21,027 nucleotides of DNA from Pseudomonadota bacterium. Its GTDB lineage: Bacteria > Pseudomonadota > Gammaproteobacteria > Burkholderiales > Burkholderiaceae_C. Position numbers and translations under genes: made by a program. The stretch lies in contig JAFAGF010000060.1 in assembly GCA_023422975.1 (NCBI GenBank), positions 1 to 21,027 of the forward strand, given 5' to 3'. How positions within the stretch are numbered: position 1 is the stretch's first letter; each line of letters starts with the position of its first letter. The notes below the pieces were generated by a model, which did no database searches, had not been told where the DNA came from, and worked only from the letters and a program-made list of their open reading frames with translations. Shown here piece after piece: positions 6,834-14,615 of the stretch.

Positions 6834-6851
6834 AAAGCGTTGGCCTCTGCG

Positions 6852-6884
6852 TCAAAAAAGCCCTGAAGTGCAGGGCTTTTTTGA
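6852..6884. terminator. Bidirectional intrinsic terminator between recR and mltD
   Basis: TCAAAAAAGCCCTG, 5-base loop, CAGGGCTTTTTTGA: a perfect 14-bp inverted repeat with A-run and T-run on both sides. It serves the two convergent genes: recR ends at 6833 and mltD ends at 6915. Confidence 0.93.
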
Positions 6885-6914
6885 TGGTGGTGCGCCAGGT
6901 GTGCGGTGGCGCAC

Positions 6915-8396
6915 TTAGCGTTTTTTCTTGGTTGGCGTGCCGCCCTTGCTTTTTTGGGCCACTTTGGTGGTTGCAGCTTTCTTGGTGACTGCGGTAGAGC
7001 GTGCCTGTTTGGTGGGGGGTGATTTTTTGTTGTTGGCGTCAGCAGCCCGAATCTTGACGGTTTTGTAGATATCGAGTGACTGGCCTGACGTGAGCTTGGT
7101 GGTGGTCTTGATATCGTTCCAGCGCGCCAAGTTGGCCACAGTGACGCCGTTGCGCTTGGCCACTTTGGCCATGGTGTCACCCTTGCGGACTTTGACAGGG
7201 GTGCGGCGCGTGACTTCAGTGATTTCTGGGGCAAAGGCCAGCGTGCCGTGGTCTGCGATGTGTGATGAGACATCGCTCAGGTGTTGCGATGTGCGCGGCA
7301 CCATCAGTGCAGAGCCTGACTTGATCATCATGCGTGGAGGAATGCGGTTGACGCTGCGCAAGTCGGCTTCGCTCATGCCGACACGCTGTGCCGCGTTGGC
7401 CACAGTCATGGTGCTGGGGGCTACCCACACGGTCCAGCTGGCGTACTGGCCATCAATGTGGGCAGCCAGGTTGCGCTGGAAGACTTTGGCGTTGTCCCAT
7501 GGCAGCAAGATTTGCGTGGTGCCGCCTGCAAAAATGGTGGGGCGGTGGAAAGAGGGGTTCAGCGCCTTGAAGTCTTCCAAACGCACGTCAGCCAAACGGG
7601 CAACCAGTTCCACATCCATATCGCGTTTGATGTCAACGGCCTGGAAATAAGCGTGGTTTTCAATATTGGGCAGCTCGATATTGAACTTCTCGGGGTCGGC
7701 GATGATGTTTTTAACCGCCTGCAACTTGGGGACGTAATTGCGGGTTTCGTTAGGCATGCTTAGGTCCACATAGCCGGTGGCCTGGCCCTGGCGCTCATTG
7801 CGCTTGATGGCGCGGCCTACGCTGCCTTCGCCCCAGTTGTAGGCGGCCAGTGCCAAGTGCCAGTCACCAAACATGCGGTGCAGTTTCTCCAGGTAGTCCA
7901 GCGCTGCCTTGGTCGATGCCAGCACATCACGGCGGTCGTCACGGAAGGCGTTTTGGGTCAGGTCAAAGTAAGAGCCTGTTGCGGGCATGAACTGCCACAT
8001 GCCTGCAGCTTTGGCGCTGGAGACTGCTTGTGGGTTGAAGGCACTTTCGATGTAGGGCAGCAGCGCCAGCTCGGTGGGCATATTGCGCTGCTCCAGCTCT
8101 TCCACGATGTGATAGAGGTATTTGCTCGAGCGCGTGGTCATGCGGTCGATGTAATCGGGGCGGCTGCCGTACCACTGCTCTTGGGCGTCGACCAGTTCGT
8201 GCTCCAGATCTGGAATTGCAAAGCCTTTGCGAATGCGCTCCCACAGGTCATTGTTGGACTCCAGGGATGCAACCTTGGAGGTACCCGTGTGTGTGCGGGT
8301 GATGGGCTTGAGGGGAGCGTCGTAAGAGGCGGGCGAGGTCGCACAGCCAGCAAGCCATACGACGCTGAAGGCAACAAAAAGATGGCGCAAGTTCAT
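6915..8396 (-). CDS. mltD: Membrane-bound lytic murein transglycosylase D
   Basis: A 493-residue outer-membrane lipoprotein that cleaves glycan strands with formation of 1,6-anhydro ends. The signal peptide ends in the lipobox LAGC (15-18). The SLT domain has the catalytic Glu117 in PYIESAFNPQAVS, then GMWQFMPATG (132-141) and LALAAYNWGEGSV (181-193). A degenerate LysM region spans about 322-368 and a clear LysM module, VRKGDTMAKVAKRNGV, about 403-445. The last 37 residues are a Lys/Thr-rich tail. The ATG at 8396 is preferred over one at 8414 because it gives a compact signal peptide. It overlaps the gloB stop as TGATG, so translation is probably coupled. The gloB-mltD pair is conserved in E. 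coli. Confidence 0.95.
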   Translation of the reverse strand: MNLRHLFVAFSVVWLAGCATSPASYDAPLKPITRTHTGTSKVASLESNNDLWERIRKGFAIPDLEHELVDAQEQWYGSRPDYIDRMTTRSSKYLYHIVEELEQRNMPTELALLPYIESAFNPQAVSSAKAAGMWQFMPATGSYFDLTQNAFRDDRRDVLASTKAALDYLEKLHRMFGDWHLALAAYNWGEGSVGRAIKRNERQGQATGYVDLSMPNETRNYVPKLQAVKNIIADPEKFNIELPNIENHAYFQAVDIKRDMDVELVARLADVRLEDFKALNPSFHRPTIFAGGTTQILLPWDNAKVFQRNLAAHIDGQYASWTVWVAPSTMTVANAAQRVGMSEADLRSVNRIPPRMMIKSGSALMVPRTSQHLSDVSSHIADHGTLAFAPEITEVTRRTPVKVRKGDTMAKVAKRNGVTVANLARWNDIKTTTKLTSGQSLDIYKTVKIRAADANNKKSPPTKQARSTAVTKKAATTKVAQKSKGGTPTKKKR

Positions 8397-9169
8397 CAGA
8401 ATGCGTTTTTCCATTCGCGCAGCGTGGCCAGCACGCTTGCGGGTTGTTCGGGGTGGGTGTTGGAGCGAAAGCGCAGTGCACTTTGCACTACCTGCTTAAC
8501 GTCGCAACGCAGAAAAGGGTTGATTGCCAGCTCTTGCGCCAGCGTCGAAGGCAGCGTCGGGCGTTGCTGCTGGCGCAGTGCTTCGCAATGCGCGCGGTAT
8601 TGGAGCAAGGCAGTGTTGCTTGGTTCCACTTCACACGCAAATTTCAGATTGCTGACAGTGTATTCATGCGCACAAGCCACACGGGTGTTCTGCGGTAACT
8701 GCGCCAGTTGTTGCAGTGAGGCATGCATTTGCTCGGCAGTGCCTTCAAACAGGCGGCCACAACCGCCAGAAAACAAAGTGTCACCACAGAACAAGATGGG
8801 TGCTTGCCCGGCAGGCTCGCAATACCACGCGATGTGGCCAGCGGTGTGGCCGGGCACTTCCAGCACCCGCCACTGCAAGCCTAAAAGCTGCAACTGGGTA
8901 GCCGCATCTACGCGCACTACGGGCTCTGGCAGCACTTCAAAGGCAGGGCCATACACCAAGGCGCCAGTGGCGTCGCGCAAGGCGTCAACGCCACCCACAT
9001 GGTCAGCATGGTGGTGGGTCACTAGAATGGCCTGAAGCTGCAGCTGGAGCGCTTGCAGTGCAGCTTGAACGGGCGCAGCGTCGCCGGGGTCGACCACCAG
9101 GGCTTGCTTGCCGTTGTGCAGCAGCCAGATGTAATTGTCAGAAAACGCAGGCAACGGCAAAAGGTTCAT
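8396..9169 (-). CDS. gloB: Hydroxyacylglutathione hydrolase (glyoxalase II)
   Basis: The enzyme hydrolyses S-lactoylglutathione to D-lactate and glutathione, the last step of methylglyoxal detoxification. The protein of 257 residues shows the metallo-beta-lactamase motif THHHADH (51-57), further metal ligands in VPGHTAGH (His108) and CGDTLF (Asp130), and AHEYT (His168). The C-terminal glyoxalase II domain is present with the substrate-binding block NPFLRCD. The start [17 protein letters not shown] is canonical, so the ATG at 9169 is firm, though no ribosome site is visible. mltD follows with a one-base overlap. The start codon touches that of the divergent methyltransferase gene. Confidence 0.97.
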   Translation of the reverse strand: MNLLPLPAFSDNYIWLLHNGKQALVVDPGDAAPVQAALQALQLQLQAILVTHHHADHVGGVDALRDATGALVYGPAFEVLPEPVVRVDAATQLQLLGLQWRVLEVPGHTAGHIAWYCEPAGQAPILFCGDTLFSGGCGRLFEGTAEQMHASLQQLAQLPQNTRVACAHEYTVSNLKFACEVEPSNTALLQYRAHCEALRQQQRPTLPSTLAQELAINPFLRCDVKQVVQSALRFRSNTHPEQPASVLATLREWKNAF

Positions 9170-9941
9170 GAACGAGGCAAGTGAAAAAAGTCATCCGTGG
9201 ATGGCAAAAGCTTTTGGGCGCTACTTGCTCGACTGGGAGCAGCAGCGCTGCGATGAAGCGGTGGCGGATATTTTCGGCTATCACAGCTTGCAGCTGGGTT
9301 TGCCCATGCTGCAAGCTTTGCGTCATAACCGCATGCCCCACCAGTGGGTGGCCGCGCCGACTGCTGATTTAAACCTTGATCGCCAGGCTTGCCAAGACCC
9401 TGAGCAAGTTCAGCTGCTGTGCGCCCCGGAGGCGCTGCCGTTTGCAGAATCCAGCATGGATTTGCTGGTGCTGCCGCACACGCTGGAGCTATGCCAGGAC
9501 CCGCATGCAGCCTTGCGCGAGGCGGTGCGCGTACTGGTGCCTGAGGGGCGCCTTTTGCTGTTTGGGCTCAACCCCTTCAGCTTGTGGGGGCTTCAGCATG
9601 GTTTGGAGCGTGCGCAGGCGCCCAGCCTGAATGCATGCAAGGGATTGCCGTATTGGCGCGTACGTGATTGGCTGCAAGTGCTGGCAATGGATGTGGTGGC
9701 TGCGGATTTTGGCTGCCACGCCCCCGCGGTGGACAGCGCTGCGTGGCTGGAGCGCTGGCGCTGGATGGATAAGCTGGGCAACAAGGCGTGGCCGGTGCTG
9801 GGCGGTGCATACTGCGTGCTGGCAGTCAAAAAGGTGCATGGCATGCGGCTGATGGAGCCTGCATGGCGCTCGCGCAAAGCGCCGGCGCAAACGGCCACTG
9901 CGGCGGCCTGCCAGCAAGCACCACAAAGGAAAGAAATTTGA
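9168..9941 (+). CDS. YafS-like SAM-dependent methyltransferase domain protein
   Basis: Protein of 257 residues. The block [19 protein letters not shown] (about 89-107), then [21 protein letters not shown], is the second half of a Methyltransf_11 fold. The glycine-rich SAM motif I is not recognisable, as in other YafS-type proteins, so activity is unproven. Position between gloB and rnhA matches E. coli yafS. The N-terminal region ([11 protein letters not shown] to FGYHSLQLG) also resembles YafS. The ATG at 9168 follows AAAAGG with only three bases of spacing; an alternative ATG at 9201 would remove the overlap with gloB. The stop overlaps the rnhA start. The substrate is unknown. Confidence 0.85.
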   Translation: MNEASEKSHPWMAKAFGRYLLDWEQQRCDEAVADIFGYHSLQLGLPMLQALRHNRMPHQWVAAPTADLNLDRQACQDPEQVQLLCAPEALPFAESSMDLLVLPHTLELCQDPHAALREAVRVLVPEGRLLLFGLNPFSLWGLQHGLERAQAPSLNACKGLPYWRVRDWLQVLAMDVVAADFGCHAPAVDSAAWLERWRWMDKLGNKAWPVLGGAYCVLAVKKVHGMRLMEPAWRSRKAPAQTATAAACQQAPQRKEI

Positions 9942-10387
9942 ACCAGGTTGTGATTTATACAGACGGTGCCTGCAAGGGCAACCCGGGCCCCGGTGGCTGG
10001 GGGGTGTTGTTGCAAGCAGGCCCGCACACCAAAGAGCTGTTTGGTGGTGAGCTGGGAACTACCAATAACCGCATGGAGTTGCAGGCCGTGATTGAGGCGC
10101 TGCGCGCACTCAAACGCCCGTGTGACGTGAAGCTGTTTCTGGACAGCGAGTACGTGCGCAAAGGCATTACGGAGTGGATTCACGGCTGGAAAGCCAAAGG
10201 CTGGAAGACGGCCTCCAAACAACCGGTAAAGAACGCTGAGCTGTGGCAGGAGCTGGATGCGCTGGTGGCCACCGCAGGGCATCGTATTGAGTGGCGCTGG
10301 GTCAAGGGCCACGCGGGTGATCCGGGCAATGAAAAGGCAGACGAGTTGGCCAACAAGGGTGTTGAGAAGGCCTTGGGTCGCATCTAA
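9938..10387 (+). CDS. rnhA: Ribonuclease HI
   Basis: Cleaves the RNA strand of RNA-DNA hybrids, removing R-loops and primer remnants. With a TTG start at 9938 the protein has 149 residues and begins [20 protein letters not shown]. The catalytic residues D9, E47 (NRMELQAV), D69 (FLDSEYV), H125 (KGHAG) and D135 (NEKADELA) match E. coli D10, E48, D70, H124 and D134. The TTG is chosen because the family starts here and a strong AAAGGAAAG lies just upstream. It overlaps the methyltransferase stop as TTGA, which indicates translational coupling. dnaQ, which neighbours rnhA in E. coli, is absent. Confidence 0.96.
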   Translation: MNQVVIYTDGACKGNPGPGGWGVLLQAGPHTKELFGGELGTTNNRMELQAVIEALRALKRPCDVKLFLDSEYVRKGITEWIHGWKAKGWKTASKQPVKNAELWQELDALVATAGHRIEWRWVKGHAGDPGNEKADELANKGVEKALGRI

Positions 10388-10408
10388 AGCAAGGGTTTTG
10401 ACAACATT

Positions 10409-10423
10409 CCTTTTTTAAAAAGG
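10409..10423. other. A/T-rich palindrome after rnhA
   Basis: CCTTTTT-T-AAAAAGG is a perfect 7+1+7 palindrome 22 bases after the rnhA stop. It is a weak hairpin at best, and its role is unknown. Confidence 0.4.
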
Positions 10424-10501
10424 TAGCTGCTGGCCCTTGTTTTTAAAGGACTTCAGATAGTTATTTATCTGAAGCCCTTTGTTTTTAAGCGCAAGCAGCT
10501 C
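10424..10501. repeat. Long imperfect hairpin repeat, AGCT/AGCGCT type, copy 2
   Basis: The core is CTTCAGATA (10451-10459), 6 bases, TATCTGAAG (10466-10474). Outside it lie GG/CC and AAAG/CTTT pairs, and the outer arms are AGCTGCTGGCCCTT (10425-10438) and AAGCGCAAGCAGCT (10487-10500). The arms are of equal length with a few mismatches. The outer arms match those of the repeats at 2488 and 17762. It fills the gap between the convergent rnhA and histidine kinase genes, and is followed by a T-rich stretch on the plus strand, so it may also terminate rnhA. Confidence 0.6.
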
Positions 10502-11917
10502 TTATTTTTGATGCGTGCTTTCAGGTGCAGACACCCGTGGCAGCCGCAGCGTGGTGGCCAGCCCCGGTTGGGCCAGGTGCCACGTGATACTGCCTTGGTG
10601 CAGGCGCGCAATGGCGCGCACGCTGGCAAGGCCAATGCCGTGGCCGGCAAGCTGCTGGTGCGTGCTGGCGCGAAAAAAATGCTGGCCCATGCGGGCCAGA
10701 GCATCTGCGGGAACGCCGTGGCCATGGTCGCGCAACTGCAAGGTGATGTGGCGTGTGCTGACCTGCAGATTGACCTCCAGCGCAAAGCATGTTCCATCGC
10801 CGCCGTATTTGAGAAAATTGTCCAGCACATTTGACAGCGCATTGGCCAGCAGGTGGGAGTCGCCCAGCACCCAGGCATCGTCTTGCATCTGGGTCTGCAG
10901 CTGCACCTGGCGATCTTCAAAAATGGGCGCATAAAACTCCAGCACCTCCTGCAGCACGCAGCGCAGGTTGAGGGGCTCAAAGCGTTGCTGGCCCACGCCA
11001 GATTCCACCTCGGCCAGCAGCAGCATCTTGGCAAACAAGCGGCTGAGCTGCTGCAACTCTTCTTGGGCTTGTTCCAGCTGTTCCTGGCGCTGGGCTTCGG
11101 GTGCTTGCATGGCTGCCTGTACATGGTGCAAGGTGCGGTTCAGCGGGGTGCGCAGGTTGTGCGCCACCATGTTGGAGACGTGGCGGATGCCATGCACCAG
11201 CTGCTCCAGTTGCTCCAGCATGGTGTTGATGTCTTGCTCCAGCAGGCTGAATTCATCGCTGCGGCGGCTTTTGGGCAGGCGGAAATGCAAGTTGCCTTGT
11301 CCGGCCTGGCGCATGGCGCGGCGCAGTGCGCCGGCACGCTGGTCCATCAAATACCGGAAGGCAACGGCTGCAGCCAGCGACAAGGCCATCACCAGGGCCA
11401 GCGCAATGCCTGTGGCTTTGAAGTAACGGTCTCGAATGTCGGTCAGGGGCTGCAGGTCACTGCCCGCCAGCAAGAAGCGGTCATGGCCCAGGTCGTGCAC
11501 CTGCACCCGGCCCATGAAGTGGCGGGCTTCTTGCTCCAGCATGACATCTTGCAAGCCCGGGCTGGTGCGCACCTGTGCCATCTGGGCTACGGCATTGCCT
11601 GCCCAGACATGGCCTTGGCGGTTTTGAAAAATCAGCACCTCGGTTTGGCTGTCAATGCCGTCCCCCAGCAGCTGGGTGATTTCGGCTTGCAGACCTGCAT
11701 CGCCTTGCTGGCTGTGGGTGTGCAGCAGGCGCTTGCTGGTGCGCAGCGCGTAATCATCCAGCTGCTTGCTGGCGGTGCCGACCATCTCTACGTAATACAC
11801 GGTAAAGGTGCCCGCCAGAATGCCCAGCACCAGCAGGCCAAAGCACAGCGCCAGCCGAAATGAGCTGGACTGCCAGGCTTGCCAGGCGCGGGGCAGGGGG
11901 TTAAGGCGCCGGGGCAT
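10502..11917 (-). CDS. Two-component sensor histidine kinase (HAMP, HisKA, HATPase)
   Basis: Membrane kinase of 471 residues. A membrane helix is at about 21-43, a periplasmic sensor domain at about 44-167, and a second helix at about 168-190. A HAMP linker follows (about 191-240), then the H-box VAHNLRTPLNR with phosphoacceptor H253. The ATP domain has an N-box with N363 and N367, a G1 box DHGHGV, FFRAS, and the G2 box GHGIGL (425-430). Two oddities: the residue after the histidine is Asn, where most kinases have Asp or Glu, and G1 is DHGHG instead of DNGPG. The ATG at 11917 lies inside the last 17 bases of the regulator gene, so the pair is coupled. A GTG at 11938 is the alternative start. 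The periplasmic ligand is unknown; the nearby tctBA suggest a carboxylate. Confidence 0.92.
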   Translation of the reverse strand: MPRRLNPLPRAWQAWQSSSFRLALCFGLLVLGILAGTFTVYYVEMVGTASKQLDDYALRTSKRLLHTHSQQGDAGLQAEITQLLGDGIDSQTEVLIFQNRQGHVWAGNAVAQMAQVRTSPGLQDVMLEQEARHFMGRVQVHDLGHDRFLLAGSDLQPLTDIRDRYFKATGIALALVMALSLAAAVAFRYLMDQRAGALRRAMRQAGQGNLHFRLPKSRRSDEFSLLEQDINTMLEQLEQLVHGIRHVSNMVAHNLRTPLNRTLHHVQAAMQAPEAQRQEQLEQAQEELQQLSRLFAKMLLLAEVESGVGQQRFEPLNLRCVLQEVLEFYAPIFEDRQVQLQTQMQDDAWVLGDSHLLANALSNVLDNFLKYGGDGTCFALEVNLQVSTRHITLQLRDHGHGVPADALARMGQHFFRASTHQQLAGHGIGLASVRAIARLHQGSITWHLAQPGLATTLRLPRVSAPESTHQK

Positions 11918-12593
11918 CGATGCTGTAGCCCACACCACGGATGGTACGAATCAAAGAGGTAGCACCTTTTTCATCAATTTTCTGGCGCAAGTGGCTGATG
12001 TGTACGTCAATAATGTTGGTCTCTGGCTGAAAGTCATAATCCCAGACATTTTCCAGCACCATGGTGCGGGTGACGGTTTGGCCTGCATTTTTGATGAGGT
12101 AGGCCAGTAATTTGAATTCGCGGGGATTGAGTAGAATTTTCTGGTTATCGCGGTGCACCGTATGCGTAATCAGATCGATATGCAGATTGCCAATTTGCAT
12201 GGCATGGGCGGATGGGGTATGAGAAAGGAGGCTGCGCCGCATGACGGCTTCAATACGTGCTTCCAATTCATTGATGAAAAAAGGTTTGGGCAAATAATCA
12301 TCAGCCCCTGCTTTTAAACACAAAATGCGCTCGTCAATTTTCTCTAAGGCACTGACAATAATGACTGGCGTGCTATTGCCAAGTGCTCGCAGGGCTTTGA
12401 GAATATCTAAACCATCGACATCAATGGGCAGCATGCGATCGAGCAAAATGCAGCTCCAAGGCTGGGAGAGTGCAGTTTTCAAGCCGTTGCTTGCATCGGC
12501 AGCATGGGTGATGTGGTAGCCGGATTTCTCTAGATTGCTGCAAATATATTGCGCAATACCAGCATCATCTTCAATCAATAAAATATTTTTCAT
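11901..12593 (-). CDS. OmpR-family response regulator
   Basis: DNA-binding regulator of 230 residues. The receiver domain has acidic D9/D10, phosphoacceptor D52 in ILLDRMLP, switch S81 and K103 in YLPKPF. The winged-helix domain covers about 130-226, with LNPREFKLLAYLIKNAGQTVTR and the recognition region NIIDVHISHLRQKID ending in IRTIRGVGYSI. It is paired with the overlapping kinase gene. Base use differs from its partner: the line 12301-12360 is about 42% GC and 12541-12600 about 28%, against about 62% in kinase line 10861-10920 (hand counts). The ATG at 12593 has only GGGGA at a 10-base spacing, and that GGGGA is held in a hairpin. The likely target is the adjacent tctBA leader, by position only. 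Confidence 0.95.
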   Translation of the reverse strand: MKNILLIEDDAGIAQYICSNLEKSGYHITHAADASNGLKTALSQPWSCILLDRMLPIDVDGLDILKALRALGNSTPVIIVSALEKIDERILCLKAGADDYLPKPFFINELEARIEAVMRRSLLSHTPSAHAMQIGNLHIDLITHTVHRDNQKILLNPREFKLLAYLIKNAGQTVTRTMVLENVWDYDFQPETNIIDVHISHLRQKIDEKGATSLIRTIRGVGYSIDAPAP

Positions 12594-12598
12594 TGCAC

Positions 12599-12632
12599 AA
12601 AAATCCCCGGGTACAAAAGGTACCGCAGGGAT
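12599..12632 (-). terminator. Terminator-like hairpin between tctA and the response regulator
   Basis: On the minus strand ATCCC, 3 bases, GGTAC, a C-T-T-T-T loop, GTACC, 2 bases, GGGAT, then a run of five T. The structure ends six bases before the regulator ATG and contains its only plausible ribosome site. It can end tctBA transcripts, or control how much regulator is made from read-through RNA. Confidence 0.6.
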
Positions 12633-12665
12633 GATTTTAAGGAGCTGGCTCAGAGCCGCTCTTCG

Positions 12666-14171
12666 TTAGGCCGGAATGTGCCTTTTGCGCAATGAGCGCT
12701 GCAGAAACTTGAAGATCGTCCAGCCCAGCATGGCCACGGTGACTGCCAGCAAGGTAGCGCTGATGGGGCGATCGATAAAGATGGATGGGTCACCGCGTGA
12801 AAGCAGCAAGGCGCGGCGCATGTTTTCTTCCACCATCGGCCCCAGAATGTAGCCCAGCAGTAGGGGGGCAGCCTCAAAGCGCAGCAGCATGAACAGATAG
12901 CCGAGCACCCCGAGGATGGCCACCATGTAGATATCAAAATTGTTGTTGTTGACGCTGTACACCCCCAGGGCCACAAAGACCAAGATGGCGGGATAGAGCC
13001 AGCTGAATGGAATGCGCAGCAGCGATACCCAGATGCCGATGGTCGGAATGTTCAGCAGCACCAGCATGATGTTGCCAATCGCAAAGCTCACCACCAAGCC
13101 CCAGAACATTTCAGGTTGTTCATTGATCAGCATGGGGCCAGGTTGAATGCCGTGGATGATGAGGGCGCCCAGCATGATGGCCATGACCGCATCTCCGGGA
13201 ATGCCCAGCGATAAAGAGGGCACAAAAGCGGTTTGTGCTGCGGCGTTGTTGGCGGATTCAGGGGCGGAAATGCCCTGGACGGCGCCGTGCCCAAATTCCT
13301 GTGGGTTCTTGGCGGTCTTTTTTTCTACGGCATAAGCCATGAAGGCCGCAATCGAAGGGCCTACGCCCGGCAGTGCGCCCAAGGCCGAACCCAGCACCGA
13401 ACCCCGGAACATGGCAGGGTAGGAGCGTTTCATTTCCTGTTTGCTGGGGATCATGGAGCGCAGGGTGATTGGCTCGACCTTTTGCGTATCGTCTTGTCCA
13501 TGAATGCCCCGCACCACTTCGGACACACCAAACAAACCCATGGCCAAAGCCACCAAGTTGATGCCGTCCATCAACTCAGGAATATCCAGCGTAAAGCGGG
13601 CAGCCCCAGAGTTGACATCGGTGCCCACCATGCCAAGCAGCACGCCCATGACCACCATCGACAACCCCTTGATGGGGGAACCACTGCCCATGGAGGAGGC
13701 TGCTACCAGGCCCATGACCATCATGGAAAACAGCTCGGCGGGGCCAAATTTCAGTCCCACTTCTGCAATTGCCGGTGAAAACAGCACCAGCAGCACCAGG
13801 CCAAACATGGCGCCAAACAAGGACGCAATGGTGGTGATGAACAAGGCAATCCCCGCCTTCCCGTTTTTGGCCATGGGATAGCCGTCCAGACAGGTGACCG
13901 CTGCAGCGGGGCCGCCGGGCAGGTTCATCAAAATGGATGCGGTCGAGCCGCCATACTGGGCACCGTAGTACACACCAGCCAGCATCACAATTGCGGCGGT
14001 GGGTGACATGTGATAGGTCATAGGTAGCAGCAAAGAAATGGCTGCCAATGCCCCAATACCGGGAAGCACCCCCACTGCCGTGCCTAAAAATACGCCAAAA
14101 AAGCAATACCAAAGAATGGTGGGGTCTGAGGCTACTTGCAGCCCCAGTAAAAGATTATTCAGCAATTCCAT
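12666..14171 (-). CDS. tctA: Tripartite tricarboxylate transporter, large membrane subunit TctA
   Basis: Inner-membrane permease subunit of 501 residues with about twelve hydrophobic segments. With TctB and a periplasmic TctC-type binding protein it takes up citrate or other carboxylates using an ion gradient. Family signatures are GVLPGIGALAAISLLLP (34-50), YGGSTASILMNLPGGPAAAV (73-92), a second glycine-rich repeat LPGVGPSIAAFMAYAVE, and ISAPESANNAAAQTAFVPSL followed by LGIPGDAVMA. Length fits TctA. The start lies three bases after the tctB stop, so the genes are one operon. No tctC is in the window. The substrate cannot be read from the sequence. Confidence 0.95.
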   Translation of the reverse strand: MELLNNLLLGLQVASDPTILWYCFFGVFLGTAVGVLPGIGALAAISLLLPMTYHMSPTAAIVMLAGVYYGAQYGGSTASILMNLPGGPAAAVTCLDGYPMAKNGKAGIALFITTIASLFGAMFGLVLLVLFSPAIAEVGLKFGPAELFSMMVMGLVAASSMGSGSPIKGLSMVVMGVLLGMVGTDVNSGAARFTLDIPELMDGINLVALAMGLFGVSEVVRGIHGQDDTQKVEPITLRSMIPSKQEMKRSYPAMFRGSVLGSALGALPGVGPSIAAFMAYAVEKKTAKNPQEFGHGAVQGISAPESANNAAAQTAFVPSLSLGIPGDAVMAIMLGALIIHGIQPGPMLINEQPEMFWGLVVSFAIGNIMLVLLNIPTIGIWVSLLRIPFSWLYPAILVFVALGVYSVNNNNFDIYMVAILGVLGYLFMLLRFEAAPLLLGYILGPMVEENMRRALLLSRGDPSIFIDRPISATLLAVTVAMLGWTIFKFLQRSLRKRHIPA

Positions 14172-14174
14172 GAT

Positions 14175-14615
14175 TTACAGCTCTGGAAATAAGGAAACCG
14201 TCATATCCAGGCCTGCGATAAAGATCAAGGACGTGATAACAGCAATAGAAATGGCCAGTACACCACGAATGCCAAAATGCATGCGCTTGGGTAAGCTCGC
14301 AATCAAAACAGCAATGACGCTGCTGAGAAAAACCCCCAGTGTATTCAGCGTGAATGCAAAGGCAACGAGTGCAGCGGTGGAGGCCAGCAAACTGTCCCAA
14401 TGCACTTCAATTTTTTCACCTTGACGAAATAATGCTGGTAATAAAATAAGCAAGCCAAGGGTAAATAAAATCCATCCTAAAACAACCGGCATATAACCGG
14501 GACCCATTCGCGCTGCGGTACCAAAGGTGTAGTTGGTACCGACAATTGCAAAAAATAGACCAACCATGCTGACAAAAATGCCAGCAAGTATGTCTCTTAA
14601 ATCTCTGTTGAGCAT
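14175..14615 (-). CDS. tctB: Tripartite tricarboxylate transporter, small membrane subunit TctB
   Basis: Membrane protein of 146 residues with four hydrophobic helices (about 10-27, 40-60, 77-100, 118-138). It carries the TctB block RMGPGYMPVVLGWIL between helices 1 and 2. It is the small permease partner of TctA. The ATG at 14615 has a good GGGAGG ribosome site. The gene is AT-rich: the line 14401-14460 is about 35% GC by hand count, far below most of the window. The leader upstream is richer still in A and T and contains several dyads. It is the first gene of a minus-strand series tctB-tctA-regulator-kinase. Confidence 0.9.
   Translation of the reverse strand: MLNRDLRDILAGIFVSMVGLFFAIVGTNYTFGTAARMGPGYMPVVLGWILFTLGLLILLPALFRQGEKIEVHWDSLLASTAALVAFAFTLNTLGVFLSSVIAVLIASLPKRMHFGIRGVLAISIAVITSLIFIAGLDMTVSLFPEL

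Noticed and set aside
7857..9035. A 392-codon open frame on the plus strand opposite mltD and gloB
   Set aside because: It spans two real genes and their junction and shows no domain; the composition is that of an antisense shadow.
10853..11863. A 336-codon open frame opposite the histidine kinase
   Set aside because: The Leu/Gln/His-rich sequence is typical of antisense to a Gln/Leu-rich kinase; no motif was found.
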